Position numbers and translations under genes: made by a program | NCBI RefSeq assembly: GCF_018623055.1 | Contig: NZ_CP076019.1 | Coordinates: 2,108,001 to 2,172,000 of the forward strand | From: Halorubrum sp. 2020YC2 | GTDB lineage: Archaea; Halobacteriota; Halobacteria; Halobacteriales; Haloferacaceae | Reading direction: 5' to 3' | DNA: 64,000 nt | Notes under the pieces: generated by a model | Told to the model about the DNA's origin: nothing | The model's input: only the letters and a program-made list of their open reading frames with translations | Database searches by the model: none | Part shown: positions 8,237-16,895 of the stretch, one piece after another | How the letters are laid out: each line of letters starts with the position of its first letter | Position numbering within the stretch: position 1 is the first letter of the stretch

Positions 8237-8523
8237 ATGCCCGACCTCAATCCCGTCGCGAAACGGATCCACAACGTTCAGCCCCGACCGGTGCGGCTCG
8301 AACTCGACTCCGGCGAGACCGGCGTCTTCGAGTTCTCGTCGACGGAGTTCTTCCAGCGGGAGTTCCGCGGCGAGGGCGTCCGGACCGACGCCGACCCCGA
8401 CGCCGACTTCCGGCTGATCAGTTCGGACGACTACGAGCGGATCCTGCTCGGTCGCTCGGGACCGGACGAGGAGGGTGGTCGATGGTCGGCGAGGTGGTCG
8501 CGGCCGAGCGCACCGAGGAGTAG
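8237..8523 (+). pseudogene. Small haloarchaeal protein of unknown function, apparent frameshift near the C-terminus
   Basis: The first 80 codons (MPDLNPVAKRIHNVQPRPV..., with STEFFQREFRGEG and LLGRSGPDEE) look like a normal acidic protein. From about 8473 the same frame turns into Arg/Ser/Pro-rich sequence typical of an out-of-frame read, running to 8566. The adjacent frame instead continues as GWSMVGEVVAAERTEE and stops at 8521-8523. Losing one G from the run at 8473-8475 would join them. The gene is therefore either disrupted or affected by a sequencing error. TATA-like CACTTATAACC lies at 8206-8216. Function unknown to me. Confidence 0.6.
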
Positions 8524-8549
8524 CGGAGCGCCGTCGCCCCAGTCCCCGC

Positions 8550-9002
8550 TCACCGGACGACAGTGACGGGCACCTCGACGCGGCGTACGACGCCCTCCGC
8601 GACGCTGCCGAGGAGGACCCGCGAGAGCCCCGTCCGCCCCCGACTCGCCAACACGACGTGGTCGAACGGCTCGCCGGGAGCGTCGTCCTCACCGACCGGC
8701 GTCTCGCCGCCCGCCACGCCGAGGATCGTCTTCGTCGGGCGGCCCACCTCCAGTCTCGTTTCGACCCCTCGATCGACCGCCTCGGCCGCCTCGGAGAGGA
8801 GCCGCTCGCCGCGCTGCTTGGCGCTGGCGTACCACTGGTCGGAGGCGCCCGGAAACCCTCCGTTGGCGCCCGTCGCAGAGTCGGCGGGGTTGATCACGTG
8901 GAGCGCCGTGAGTTCGGCGTCGGGCCACTCGTCGGCCGCGAACCGCAGCGCCTCGGTCGCCTCCTCCGACCCGTCGACCGCGACGAGAATGCGCTTGCTC
9001 AT
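8550..9002 (-). CDS. Universal stress protein (UspA family)
   Basis: 150 aa, single Usp domain with a Rossmann-like fold. The N-terminal strand RILVAVDGSEEA is followed by the C-terminal ATP-binding motif G-R-G/T...GS-VAE-V: SRGRTGLSRVLLGSVAEGVVR (about 122-142), the ATP-binding subclass pattern. TATA box CTTTTTATATC at about 9024-9034 is 23-32 nt upstream of the ATG (9000-9002), so the mRNA is leaderless or nearly so. It is probably an ATP-binding stress/energy-state protein, with no specific partner suggested by its neighbours. Confidence 0.94.
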   Translation of the reverse strand: MSKRILVAVDGSEEATEALRFAADEWPDAELTALHVINPADSATGANGGFPGASDQWYASAKQRGERLLSEAAEAVDRGVETRLEVGRPTKTILGVAGGETPVGEDDAPGEPFDHVVLASRGRTGLSRVLLGSVAEGVVRRVEVPVTVVR

Positions 9003-9106
9003 ACGCGGCGATTCACGCGCTCGATATAAAAAGGGCGGCGGCGGGTCCGAGCCGGCGGCAATCCGGATCAGCGACCGGGAGTCGCGACCGATCCGGGGGA
9101 GCGCCG

Positions 9107-10984
9107 TCAGTCGTGTCTCGTCACGCACTCCGAGAGCCCGATCAGCTCCACCGGCTCGGAGTTGTCCGGCGAGTACACCACCATCTGGCCCTTCTCCATG
9201 TACGGCACCTTCCCGGCGAGGTTCGTCGGGATGTTGACGCTGGAGATCGCGTCCTCGTCACCGAGGTTCAACACGACCTTCGTGTTCACCTGTTTGAACA
9301 CCGACTCGGCCACGTCCTGCGGGTCCTGAGTGATTAAGAAGAGTCCGAGGCGCTCCTTGCGGCCCTGCTTGGCGGCCTCCGTGAACTTCTGGACCACCTT
9401 CTGCGCTTGGACGTTGTCGGCGTCCGCGAGGAAGTTGTGCGCCTCGTCCATGCCGACCAGCAGCGGCGTCTCCTTGATCCGGTCGCTCGCCGGGTCGTTC
9501 GAGAGCTTGTCGTCGACCAGCAGGCCCGCGACCGCGAGGACGACGATCTCCTTCTGCCGGGAGGTCGGCAGGTGGTACGTGGGGACGACCGAGAGTCCGC
9601 CGGGACGGACGAGGGTGTGGTCGAGCTCCGTGATCGGTTTCGCGTCCTGGTCGAAGACGCCGCTCGGGACCCCGCGGACCCGACGCTTGACGGCGTCGAA
9701 CGTCGCCTCGTGGATCCGCCCGCTCTCGTGGAGCCCCTCTTTGAGCGCCGGGTCGTCGAGGTACGAGAGGAACTGGCTGTAGGTGCCCGAGTCGCCGTAG
9801 TCGTCGAAGAAGCGGTTGAGTAGCGTCAGCAGGGCGGGGTACTGGTTGTCGTTGAGCCCGGATCCAGCGACGAGCCACGGCATGTCGTCCGCCAGCGAGA
9901 AGGGGATCGTGAACTCGACGCGCTCGGCGCGGTGCCCCTCGCCGGGGTACGTCGCGTTCGCGACGCGGGGCACGAGGGCGACCGTGTCGTCGTGGCCGCC
10001 GTGGGCGATCCCCTCGCGCTCCAGCCGGCGCGCGAACGCGTCGTCGAGGTCGGGGTTGTCGTCGTGCATCTGCGCGTACTCGTCCTGCGGGTCGAACTGG
10101 ACGACCGCCATCCGCGACTCGCGGCCGTCGCCCATCGGGTAGGTCCGGTCCGAGTCGAGGTACTGCCGGAGGACGTTCTTCGAGGCGTGGGTCTTCCCCG
10201 ACCCGGTACCGCCCGCGACGAGCGTGTGGCGGAACGCGAGCGGGTCGCCGTCGCCGTAGTCGTCTTTCACCCGGTAGTCCACGGTCGGCGGCTCCGCCGC
10301 GGTCCGCACCTTCTCGCCGCCGACCGAGAGGTGCCCGAGGAAGACCCCGTCGTCGGGGATCTTCAGCCCGGTCTTGATCTCGGCGTCGTCGGCCGCCTCC
10401 TCGACGACCGCCCCGGGCTTCGGCACCCGGTCCGTCATCCGGCGTTTCATCCCGTCGCCCTCGCCGTAGACGACGGATATCGGCTCCAGATCGGCGACGA
10501 ACTTGTAGTCGCGCTCCGCGAACTCGTCGCGGCGCATCTGCCGGCGGGCGTGGATCTCGGTCGCGTCGTCCGACTGGAACTCCTGTGCGTACTCCAGCCC
10601 GGTGATCCGACAGAAGAGGCGCTCTCCGTCCGGGTAGGGGATCAGGAGGTACTTCCCGAGCCGCACCGTCTCGCGGTTGTCCGTCGTGACGAACGCCTTC
10701 AGCGACGTCTCCTCCTCGTCTTCCGCCACGCGGAGCCCCTGCGACACCGACACGACGCCGAGCCCCGCATCGCTGCCCGCCGGCGCCGCGTCGTAGGCGG
10801 CGAACGAAGCCTCCTCGCCGTCGCCGCCCGCGTCGGCGGCGTCGGTCGCCGCCGAAGCCGCGCTCGGGGGCTCCTCCGCGCTCCCGCCGTCGGCCGCGGA
10901 CTCGCCCCCGGCGCCGTCGGCCGCGCCCGAGCCGCCGTCGCCGTCGCCGTCACCGCTGAACTCGGTGAAATCCTCCAGCGTCAT
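9107..10984 (-). CDS. HerA-like ATPase (FtsK/HerA superfamily)
   Basis: 625 aa. Residues 1-75 form a disordered Gly/Ala/Asp/Glu tail; 80-235 match the HerA barrel-like N-terminal domain. The RecA-type ATPase has Walker A AGGTGSGKT (257-265) and Walker B LLVGMDEAHNFL, followed by a QGRKERLGLFLITQDPQDV segment with the sensor Gln. HerA proteins form hexameric rings that move DNA, usually with the nuclease NurA for end resection. No NurA or Mre11/Rad50 gene lies beside it, so this may be a paralogue rather than the resection HerA. TATA-independent assignment; start at ATG 10982-10984. Confidence 0.88.
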   Translation of the reverse strand: MTLEDFTEFSGDGDGDGGSGAADGAGGESAADGGSAEEPPSAASAATDAADAGGDGEEASFAAYDAAPAGSDAGLGVVSVSQGLRVAEDEEETSLKAFVTTDNRETVRLGKYLLIPYPDGERLFCRITGLEYAQEFQSDDATEIHARRQMRRDEFAERDYKFVADLEPISVVYGEGDGMKRRMTDRVPKPGAVVEEAADDAEIKTGLKIPDDGVFLGHLSVGGEKVRTAAEPPTVDYRVKDDYGDGDPLAFRHTLVAGGTGSGKTHASKNVLRQYLDSDRTYPMGDGRESRMAVVQFDPQDEYAQMHDDNPDLDDAFARRLEREGIAHGGHDDTVALVPRVANATYPGEGHRAERVEFTIPFSLADDMPWLVAGSGLNDNQYPALLTLLNRFFDDYGDSGTYSQFLSYLDDPALKEGLHESGRIHEATFDAVKRRVRGVPSGVFDQDAKPITELDHTLVRPGGLSVVPTYHLPTSRQKEIVVLAVAGLLVDDKLSNDPASDRIKETPLLVGMDEAHNFLADADNVQAQKVVQKFTEAAKQGRKERLGLFLITQDPQDVAESVFKQVNTKVVLNLGDEDAISSVNIPTNLAGKVPYMEKGQMVVYSPDNSEPVELIGLSECVTRHD

Positions 10985-11105
10985 GCCGTATCCACCGGCC
11001 GCCGGGCCGAAAGCGTTTGCCCTCGCGCCGCGGGCGGCCGGCTCGGCTCCGACCGGCGCCGAGCCGTCGCGGCGCCCTTATCCCGCTCCGACCCGTATCT
11101 GCGGC

Positions 11106-11441
11106 ATGATACTCGTTCGCGGCAGCGGCGGCGGGACGGACCTCACCGGCACGGTGTTCGAGCGCGGCGAGGAGCCGCCGGCGTACAAGGGCGCGCCGGA
11201 CGAGGACGCGCCGTACGTGTGGGTGTGCGACTCCTTCTACGAGGTCGAGAGCGGCGGCTCGCCGCTCGTCGTCGACGGCGAGGAGATCCGCGTCGCCTTC
11301 GAGGAGCCGATGCCGCGCGGGTTCGACACCCGCGATCAGGCGGTCGAGGCCGCCCGCGAGCACGTCCGGACGCAGTTCGCTCGGATCGGCGTCGACCCCG
11401 CCGACGTCGAGGTCGAGGTGACCGCGGCGGACCCGGCCTGA
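11106..11441 (+). CDS. Conserved haloarchaeal protein of unknown function
   Basis: 111 aa starting at MILVRGSGGGTDLTG. The frame is open further upstream, but the ATG at 11106 follows directly after a GC-rich leader and gives a compact acidic protein with no membrane segment or signal peptide. The C-terminal half contains a helix (DQAVEAAREHVRTQF) and a strand ending ADVEVEVTAADPA. It is divergent from the HerA-like gene. I do not recognise a family with a known function. Confidence 0.75.
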   Translation: MILVRGSGGGTDLTGTVFERGEEPPAYKGAPDEDAPYVWVCDSFYEVESGGSPLVVDGEEIRVAFEEPMPRGFDTRDQAVEAAREHVRTQFARIGVDPADVEVEVTAADPA

Positions 11442-11501
11442 GACCGTCGGAAGGAACCCCCGCGGCCACCCTTTTACCCGTTCCGCCCCGGTACGGCCCG
11501 T

Positions 11502-12209
11502 ATGTCCGATCCACCGGAGGACTTCGACCCCGAGTCGCGGGAGGAGCGCGAGGTCGCCGCGGGGGCCGCGGGCGACCGGTCCGACTTCCTCTCGCTGATG
11601 GGCCACACCTACCGCGGCGAGCTCGGCCGGACCAGCTCGTGGCGGACCCGAATCGACCGGACGACCAACTGGGCGGTCGTGGTGACCGCGTCGCTGCTCA
11701 CGTGGACCTTCTCCAGCGAGTCGCGGCCGCACTACGTGTTGCTCATCGGCCTCGTCATGCTCAGCGTCTTCCTCGGCATCGAGACCCGCCGGTACCGCAC
11801 CTTCGACGTCTGGCGGTCGCGCGTGCGGCTCCTCGAGGAGAACGTGTTCGCGAACGCGCTTGACCCGGAGGGCGTCGAGGAGTCGAACTGGCGGCGGCTC
11901 CTGAGCGAGGACCTCCGCGAGCCGACGATCAAGATGCCGAGCGTCGAGGCCGTCTCGCGGCGCCTCCACCGGGTGTACGCGCCGCTCTTCTCCGTCCTCA
12001 TCGCCGCGTGGGTCGCCAGGCTCACCGTGTTCACGCCTGTCGGGGACGGCGTCGTCGCGACCGCCGCGGTGGGCGCGATACCGGGTGCGCTCGTGCTCGC
12101 GGTCGTCTCCTGTTTCTATCTCGGCGTGCTGGCGCTGACGCTCCGGAGCCCCCCGAGGCAGGCGAAAGGCGAGATGCAGGCGGCCGAGAACGTCGACGAG
12201 TGGAAGTGA
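11502..12209 (+). CDS. DUF2270 integral membrane protein
   Basis: 235 aa. An acidic N-terminal 25 residues precede SLMGHTYRGELGRTSSWRTRIDRTTNWAV, the DUF2270 signature. Two hydrophobic helices (about 59-72 and 77-92) and two more near the C-terminus (about 167-185 and 190-215) suggest a four-helix membrane protein with a central cytoplasmic charged region. TATA-like CCTTTTACC at 11469-11477 precedes the ATG by about 30 nt. Function unknown. Confidence 0.88.
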   Translation: MSDPPEDFDPESREEREVAAGAAGDRSDFLSLMGHTYRGELGRTSSWRTRIDRTTNWAVVVTASLLTWTFSSESRPHYVLLIGLVMLSVFLGIETRRYRTFDVWRSRVRLLEENVFANALDPEGVEESNWRRLLSEDLREPTIKMPSVEAVSRRLHRVYAPLFSVLIAAWVARLTVFTPVGDGVVATAAVGAIPGALVLAVVSCFYLGVLALTLRSPPRQAKGEMQAAENVDEWK

Positions 12210-12264
12210 ACCGGCCGGGTCCACTTCCCGCAACCCCTTTTCGCTCTCGGTCCAACCGGACCGT

Positions 12265-13668
12265 ATGACCGAGCTACCGGACCGCGTCGTGGGCGACGCG
12301 CGGACGAGCGACTTCGGGTGGAACCTCCTCACCGACCTGACGGACGTCGGGAACCGCATGGCGGGATCGACCGGCGAGCGCCGCGGCGCCGAGCGCGTCG
12401 TCGAGGCGTTCGAGGCGGCCGACCTGCGGAACGCCGGCCTCGACGAGTTCGAGATCCCCGGCTGGTGGCGCGGCGAGTCGTCGCTGTCGGTGTCTGGACC
12501 GGTGGAGCGGCACCACGAGAACTCCCACGAGGTGATCGCGCTGCCGGGCACCCCGAGCGGCGAGGTGACGGCCCCGCTCGTCGACGTGGGCGACGGCACC
12601 GACGGGGAGTTCGCGGCCGCGGAAGGGGAGCTTGAGGGCGCGGTCGCGATGGCCTCCTCGCGCACGCCGGAGGGCCGCGACCGGTGGATCCACCGGATGG
12701 AGAAGTACGTCGCGGCGGCCGAGCGCGGCGCGGTCGGTTTCGTCTTCCGGAACCACATCGAGGGGGCGCTCCCGCCGACCGGCGAGATCGGCTACCACAA
12801 CCGGCCCGGACCGATCCCCGCCGTCGGCGTGTCGAAGGAGGTGGGCGACCGGCTCTCGCGGCTTGCCGCGGCGGCCGACGCCGACGAGGAGAGCGGCAAC
12901 GGTTCGGGAAGCGACGGCGCAGCGGAGGACCGCCCGACCGTCTCGCTCGACGTCGACTGCCGAAACGAGCCGACGACCTCGGTGAACGCGGTCGCGGAGG
13001 TCGGGCCGTACACCGAAGAGGCGGTGTTCCTCACCGCGCACGTCGACGCCCACGACGTGAGCGACGGCGCCAACGACAACGGCGCCGGGTCGGCGCTCGT
13101 CGCGGAGGTCGGCCGCCTGCTCGCGACCGTCGAGGGCGACCTCGACACGCGGGTCCGGCTCGTCACCTTCGGCTCGGAGGAGATCGGGCTGTGGGGCGCG
13201 TACCACGCGGCGGAGACGACGCCGGAGGAGGAGATCGCCTGCGTCGTCAACCTCGACGGCGCCTGTAGCTCCCGGAACCTCCGCGTCGGGACGAACGGGT
13301 TCGAGGGGATGCGCTCGACGTTCGAGGCGGTCGCGGACGCGTTCGACGCGCCCCTGACGGCCGGCGAGACCATCTCGCCGCACGGCGACCAGTGGGCGTT
13401 CGTGCAAGAGGGGATCCCGGCCGTGATGGCCTCCACGACGAGCGACCAGTCGGGGCGCGGCTGGGGGCACACCCACGCCGACACGCTCGACAAGCTCGAC
13501 TCGCGGGACCTCCGCGAGGTGGCGACGCTCGTAGCCGCGGCCGTCTACCGGTTCGCGACGGGGGAAATCGAGGCCGAACACCGGTCGCGGGAGTCGATCC
13601 GCGACGCCATCGACGAGGGGTACGTCGAGGAGCTGAAGACGGGCGGGCGGTGGCCGTACGAGGAGTGA
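12265..13668 (+). CDS. M28-family zinc aminopeptidase
   Basis: 467 aa with no export signal, so probably cytoplasmic. It has a protease-associated-like region first (about 100-200), then the M28 catalytic core: H259 (TAHVDAHD), D271 (GANDNGAGS), the catalytic/ligand pair E305-E306 (GSEEIG), an Asp in NLDGA and a late His in ISPHGDQWAF. All five co-catalytic zinc ligand positions seem present. TATA-like CCCTTTTCG lies at 12235-12243. It probably trims peptides from the N-terminus; the specific substrate cannot be read from sequence. Confidence 0.92.
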   Translation: MTELPDRVVGDARTSDFGWNLLTDLTDVGNRMAGSTGERRGAERVVEAFEAADLRNAGLDEFEIPGWWRGESSLSVSGPVERHHENSHEVIALPGTPSGEVTAPLVDVGDGTDGEFAAAEGELEGAVAMASSRTPEGRDRWIHRMEKYVAAAERGAVGFVFRNHIEGALPPTGEIGYHNRPGPIPAVGVSKEVGDRLSRLAAAADADEESGNGSGSDGAAEDRPTVSLDVDCRNEPTTSVNAVAEVGPYTEEAVFLTAHVDAHDVSDGANDNGAGSALVAEVGRLLATVEGDLDTRVRLVTFGSEEIGLWGAYHAAETTPEEEIACVVNLDGACSSRNLRVGTNGFEGMRSTFEAVADAFDAPLTAGETISPHGDQWAFVQEGIPAVMASTTSDQSGRGWGHTHADTLDKLDSRDLREVATLVAAAVYRFATGEIEAEHRSRESIRDAIDEGYVEELKTGGRWPYEE

Positions 13669-13707
13669 CGGACAAAGCCTATACCGGAGCGATCGAAGCG
13701 ATCGCGT

Positions 13708-14925
13708 ATGTCCCCCTGTTCGAGGCGACGCGCCCTCCGCGGCGGTCTCGTCACCGCGACGGCGTGTCTCGCGGGATGCGTACTCTCCGGCGGAGCCGAG
13801 GACGGAGAGAGCGAGACCGGACGAACCCTTCACGAGTCGGACGTCGCCCTCGACTCCGCGGCGTCGTGGGCGGGGTACAGGCGTGACCCCCGCAACACCG
13901 GCCACGATCCGGACGTCTCGGGGCCGACGGACGACGCCGCGGTCGCCTGGCGGTACAGCGCCCGCACCGAGGCGGAGTCGGGCGTCGTCGTCGACGGCGG
14001 TCGCGCGTACGCCGGCGGACTGGTCCTCGACGGGGAAACGGGCGAGCGAATCGGCGGGGAGTGGCACGGCCACATGAGCACGCCGGCGGTCGCCGACGGG
14101 ACGCTCTTCGTTCCCACCTTCGACCTCGAGGGGCGGGACGCCGCGACCGGCGAACTGGACTGGACGTTCGAGCCCGACTCGCAGGCCAGCGGGCTGGGGG
14201 GAGTGACCGTCGTCGACGGGACCGCGTACGTCCTGGGAAAGCTCGGGCGTCCGCTCGTCTACGCGGTCGACGTGGAGACGGGCGACGAGGTGTGGCGGTG
14301 GGACCCCGACCCGGACGAGGTCGAGTCGATCCGGTCGCCGCCCGCGGTCGCCGGCGACGCGGTCTACCTCGTCGACGAGGCGGGAACGGCGTACGCCGTC
14401 GACGGCGAAACGGGCGACGAGGCGTGGCGACGGCCGACGTGGGTCAGGGCCTCCGGCTCCCCGGTCGTCGTCGACGGGACGGTGTACTTCGGGTCAGAGG
14501 ACAGCGAGGCGACCGCGCTCCGCGCCGGGGACGGGGAACCGAAATGGCGTCGGAGGCTGGGCCACGAGTCGGACGAGACCGTCGCGGTCACCCCGGACGC
14601 GGTGTTCGCGACCGGCGGTGACGGGAGCGTGACGCGTCTCTCGACCGCGGACGGAACGATCGAGTGGGAGCGACGGTACGACGACGTCGGTCAACTCGGC
14701 TCGCCGACGGTCGCCGGCGACGCCGTCTACGTGGGCTCCCAAAGCGACGGAACGGTCCTCGCCCTCGAAGCGGACGACGGGACCGAGGACTGGCGCGTGG
14801 AGACGCGGAGCGTCTTCTTCGGCGATTACAGCCGTGTCGGCGTCGTCGACGGGCCGGCCGTCGTCGACGGCGTCGTGTACGTCGCAACCGAGCCCGGCGA
14901 CGTGTACGCGATCGCAGAGGTCTGA
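13708..14925 (+). CDS. PQQ-type beta-propeller lipoprotein, Tat-exported
   Basis: 405 aa. The N-terminus has a twin-Arg region (CSRRRALRGG), a hydrophobic stretch and a lipobox LAGC (Cys about residue 23), so it should be exported by Tat and lipid-anchored on the outer face of the membrane. The mature protein is a run of PQQ/YVTN-like blades, seen as repeated V-DG-VY--- and LDAxTGExxW variants (e.g. AVDVETGDEVWRW, AVDGETGDEAWRR). It may be a scaffold or assembly factor like BamB; there is no catalytic signature. It is followed immediately by the decayed IS element. Confidence 0.9.
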   Translation: MSPCSRRRALRGGLVTATACLAGCVLSGGAEDGESETGRTLHESDVALDSAASWAGYRRDPRNTGHDPDVSGPTDDAAVAWRYSARTEAESGVVVDGGRAYAGGLVLDGETGERIGGEWHGHMSTPAVADGTLFVPTFDLEGRDAATGELDWTFEPDSQASGLGGVTVVDGTAYVLGKLGRPLVYAVDVETGDEVWRWDPDPDEVESIRSPPAVAGDAVYLVDEAGTAYAVDGETGDEAWRRPTWVRASGSPVVVDGTVYFGSEDSEATALRAGDGEPKWRRRLGHESDETVAVTPDAVFATGGDGSVTRLSTADGTIEWERRYDDVGQLGSPTVAGDAVYVGSQSDGTVLALEADDGTEDWRVETRSVFFGDYSRVGVVDGPAVVDGVVYVATEPGDVYAIAEV

Positions 14926-15139
14926 CCGGTGCGGAGAGCGGTCAGCGATCGACGGACTCCGGCGCTACCGCGGCGGCGAGCGCGCGGCTCCGCTATCTTT
15001 TTTCAAGGCGAGAATCTCGCCCTTTTAGGGCGGGCGTGAAGCCGACAACTCCTACACGTTTCACCGTCGGTTGTAAGCCGAATACCCCACGACTGTAAAC
15101 CTTTATTGGAATTGGGTATACAGAAATTAGTACGGCCAA

Positions 15140-15532
15140 ATAAAGTACAATCTTGAAACCGGGTCGCACACGGTCTACGCACTCCAATATCACTTTGTGA
15201 CCGTCACGAAGTACCGCGCAGACCTACTCACCGATGAAATCGCAGAACGTATCGGTGAGATTGCCAGCGACATCTCCGAGGACTTCGGCGTGAACATCCA
15301 GAACGTCAACGGCGGTTCCGACCACGTTCACATTCTGTTCACGGCGAAGCCAACGACCGACCTCACGAAGTTCATCAACTCACTCAAGGGCGTCACGTCC
15401 CGCAAAATCCGTGACGAGAATCCCGAAGTTCGCCAAGCACTCGACAAAGCGTTCTGGCAACCGGGGTACTTTCTCGCCACCACCGGTCAAGTGAGCATCG
15501 ACGTACTCATGAAGTACGTAGAGGAGCAGTAG
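15140..15532 (+). pseudogene. tnpA: IS200/IS605 TnpA (Y1 HUH transposase), canonical start codon lost
   Basis: Single-stranded-DNA transposase. The HUH motif HVH lies in GGSDHVHILF, and the Tyr/Gln pair of the last helix is in MKYVEEQ (Y with Q four residues later, as in IS608 TnpA). Aligned with the intact copy at 49586, the N-terminal MEYDLDTGAHS corresponds to ATA-AAG-TAC-AAT-CTT... at 15140, so the initiator is ATA. An in-frame TAG sits at 15128-15130 and there is no ATG. The first usable codon is GTG 15197, which would drop 19 residues including a core beta-strand. Probably poorly translated or inactive. Confidence 0.75.
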
Positions 15533-15534
15533 CG

Positions 15535-16845
15535 ATGTCCACGACTGTCACGAAGACGTTACAGGCGACGTTCGCGCCACCCACCGCGCACAAGCAGTCG
15601 AAACTCAACGACCTGCTCGAAACCTACCGTGACGGTCTGTAAGAGGCGTTCGACGCCGGAGCGAGTACCATGTCGGCAGTAAGCGACATCGTGACGCCCT
15701 ACGACCTGCCGTATCAGGCCAAAGCAGCACTCTGTAACTACGTCCCGAAACTCCGCAAGACGTACAACGCGAAGGAGTTGGACGACGAACACCCGATACG
15801 GCTCACCAACCAAGCCGCCAAGTTCGACTACTCTGATGAACGCGAGTACGAGTTCACATGGTGGGTTCCGCGGCCCGGTCGGGGAACGAACTTTTGGATA
15901 CCGCTCCGCATCAACCCCGAACAGGAAGACCTCTGGCACGACCTCGTATCGGAGGACGCGAAGGCAGGCGAGATCCGGCTTCAACAGCATCGGAAGAACT
16001 GGGTACTACACGTCACCGTCGAGTACCCGGTTGAAGAACCAAGGACTGACGGTGACGCCACACACATCGGCTTAGATATCGGAGAAACCGCCCTCATCAC
16101 GGGCTGTGCCCTCAAGGACGGTTCTCCGACTGACCCGTTCGTGTGTAGCGGAAGTAGAGCGAAGCATCTCCGCAAAGAGATGCACACGACCCTGAAACGA
16201 CTCCAAGAGCGTGACGCATCCGAGTGGCGGATTGAAGACCGCTTTTCGCACTACCAGAACGCGCTCACCGACCTCGTGGAGAAGGCGTCTCGGCAAGCCG
16301 TCGAGTACGCAAAGCAGTACGAGAATCCGGTGTTGGTGATGGAGGACTTGACGTACCTCCGTGAGCGTCTCGACTACGGGAAGTACATGAACCGTCGGCT
16401 TCACTCGTGGGCGTTCGCCCGACTCCAAGGACGCATCGAGGACAAGGCGAGGGAGGCAGGCATCCCAGTTGAGTGCGTGAACCCGGCGTACACCTCGCAG
16501 ACGTGCCACTCGTGCCACCGTATCGGTCGGCGGGAATCGCAGGCCGAGTTTCGGTGTCCGCACGACGACTGCCACGTTTCGACGTTTCAGGCCGATATCA
16601 ACGCTTCCGCGAATATCGCACGACGGGTTGACCCGTGGGGAGAGAGCGTCCCGCTTGACAAGGCGGAACGCGATGACTCGCCACGGGATGGGAGCGGTTG
16701 TGACACCGCCGCGACTCACCGTGAGAAGAGCGTACCAGCGCAGATGACGCTCACGGCCTACGAAGAGTCGGAACCCTCTGCCAGCGTTCACGAGACGGAG
16801 TCTCGTGAGCCAACCAGAACGGACGGTTCTGGTGACGACGACTGA
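15535..16845 (+). pseudogene. tnpB: TnpB RNA-guided nuclease homologue with an in-frame stop at codon 36
   Basis: The frame opens at ATG 15535 (MSTTVTKTLQATFAPP...), hits TAA at 15640-15642, and continues without shift to 16845. CAA-to-TAA is the simplest origin. A restart at ATG 15670 would lose the N-terminal 45 residues (part of the WED domain). The RuvC residues remain: Asp in GLDIGETAL, Glu in VLVMEDLTYL, Asp in QADINASANIA, and the zinc finger CHSC...CPHDDC. tnpA stops 2 bp before. Decayed, though a shortened protein is possible. Confidence 0.82.
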
Positions 16846-16894
16846 CTGGTATTCCCACCGTGTGGGAAGCCTCGCCGTTTACGGCGAGGAGGAT
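16720..16894 (+). ncRNA. Putative omega/reRNA (sotRNA) of the first IS element
   Basis: In TnpB elements the guide RNA spans the 3' end of tnpB and the right end of the element. Here that region ends in a strong hairpin (16871-16890), then GATGTCAC. The guide would be read from the flank, i.e. the 3' end of the neighbouring lipoprotein gene on its antisense strand. The 5' boundary is a guess. Sense overlapping transcripts of this kind have been reported from haloarchaeal tnpB genes. Confidence 0.5.
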
Positions 16895-16895
16895 G

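Larger units (their letters stand above)
15000..16894 (+). mobile_element. Decayed IS200/IS605-family element (tnpA + tnpB)
   Basis: A complete-looking element in outline. The left end has GGCGAG-aat-CTCGCC (15007-15021) overlapping CGCCCT-ttt-AGGGCG (15018-15032), then tnpA, tnpB, and a right-end hairpin CCTCGCCGT-tt-ACGGCGAGG (16871-16890). Boundaries are approximate because this family makes no target duplication. Both genes are damaged (tnpA start ATA, tnpB early TAA). The right end abuts the stop codon of the minus-strand lipoprotein at 16896. The left end lies about 75 bp past the stop of the propeller lipoprotein. Confidence 0.88.

Noticed and set aside
9932-11863. Plus-strand frame over the HerA-like gene
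   Set aside because: Shadow; its downstream part also overlaps the real genes at 11106 and 11502 in another frame.
12274-14073. Minus-strand frame of about 600 codons
   Set aside because: Shadow of the M28 peptidase and propeller lipoprotein, both of which have clear motifs.
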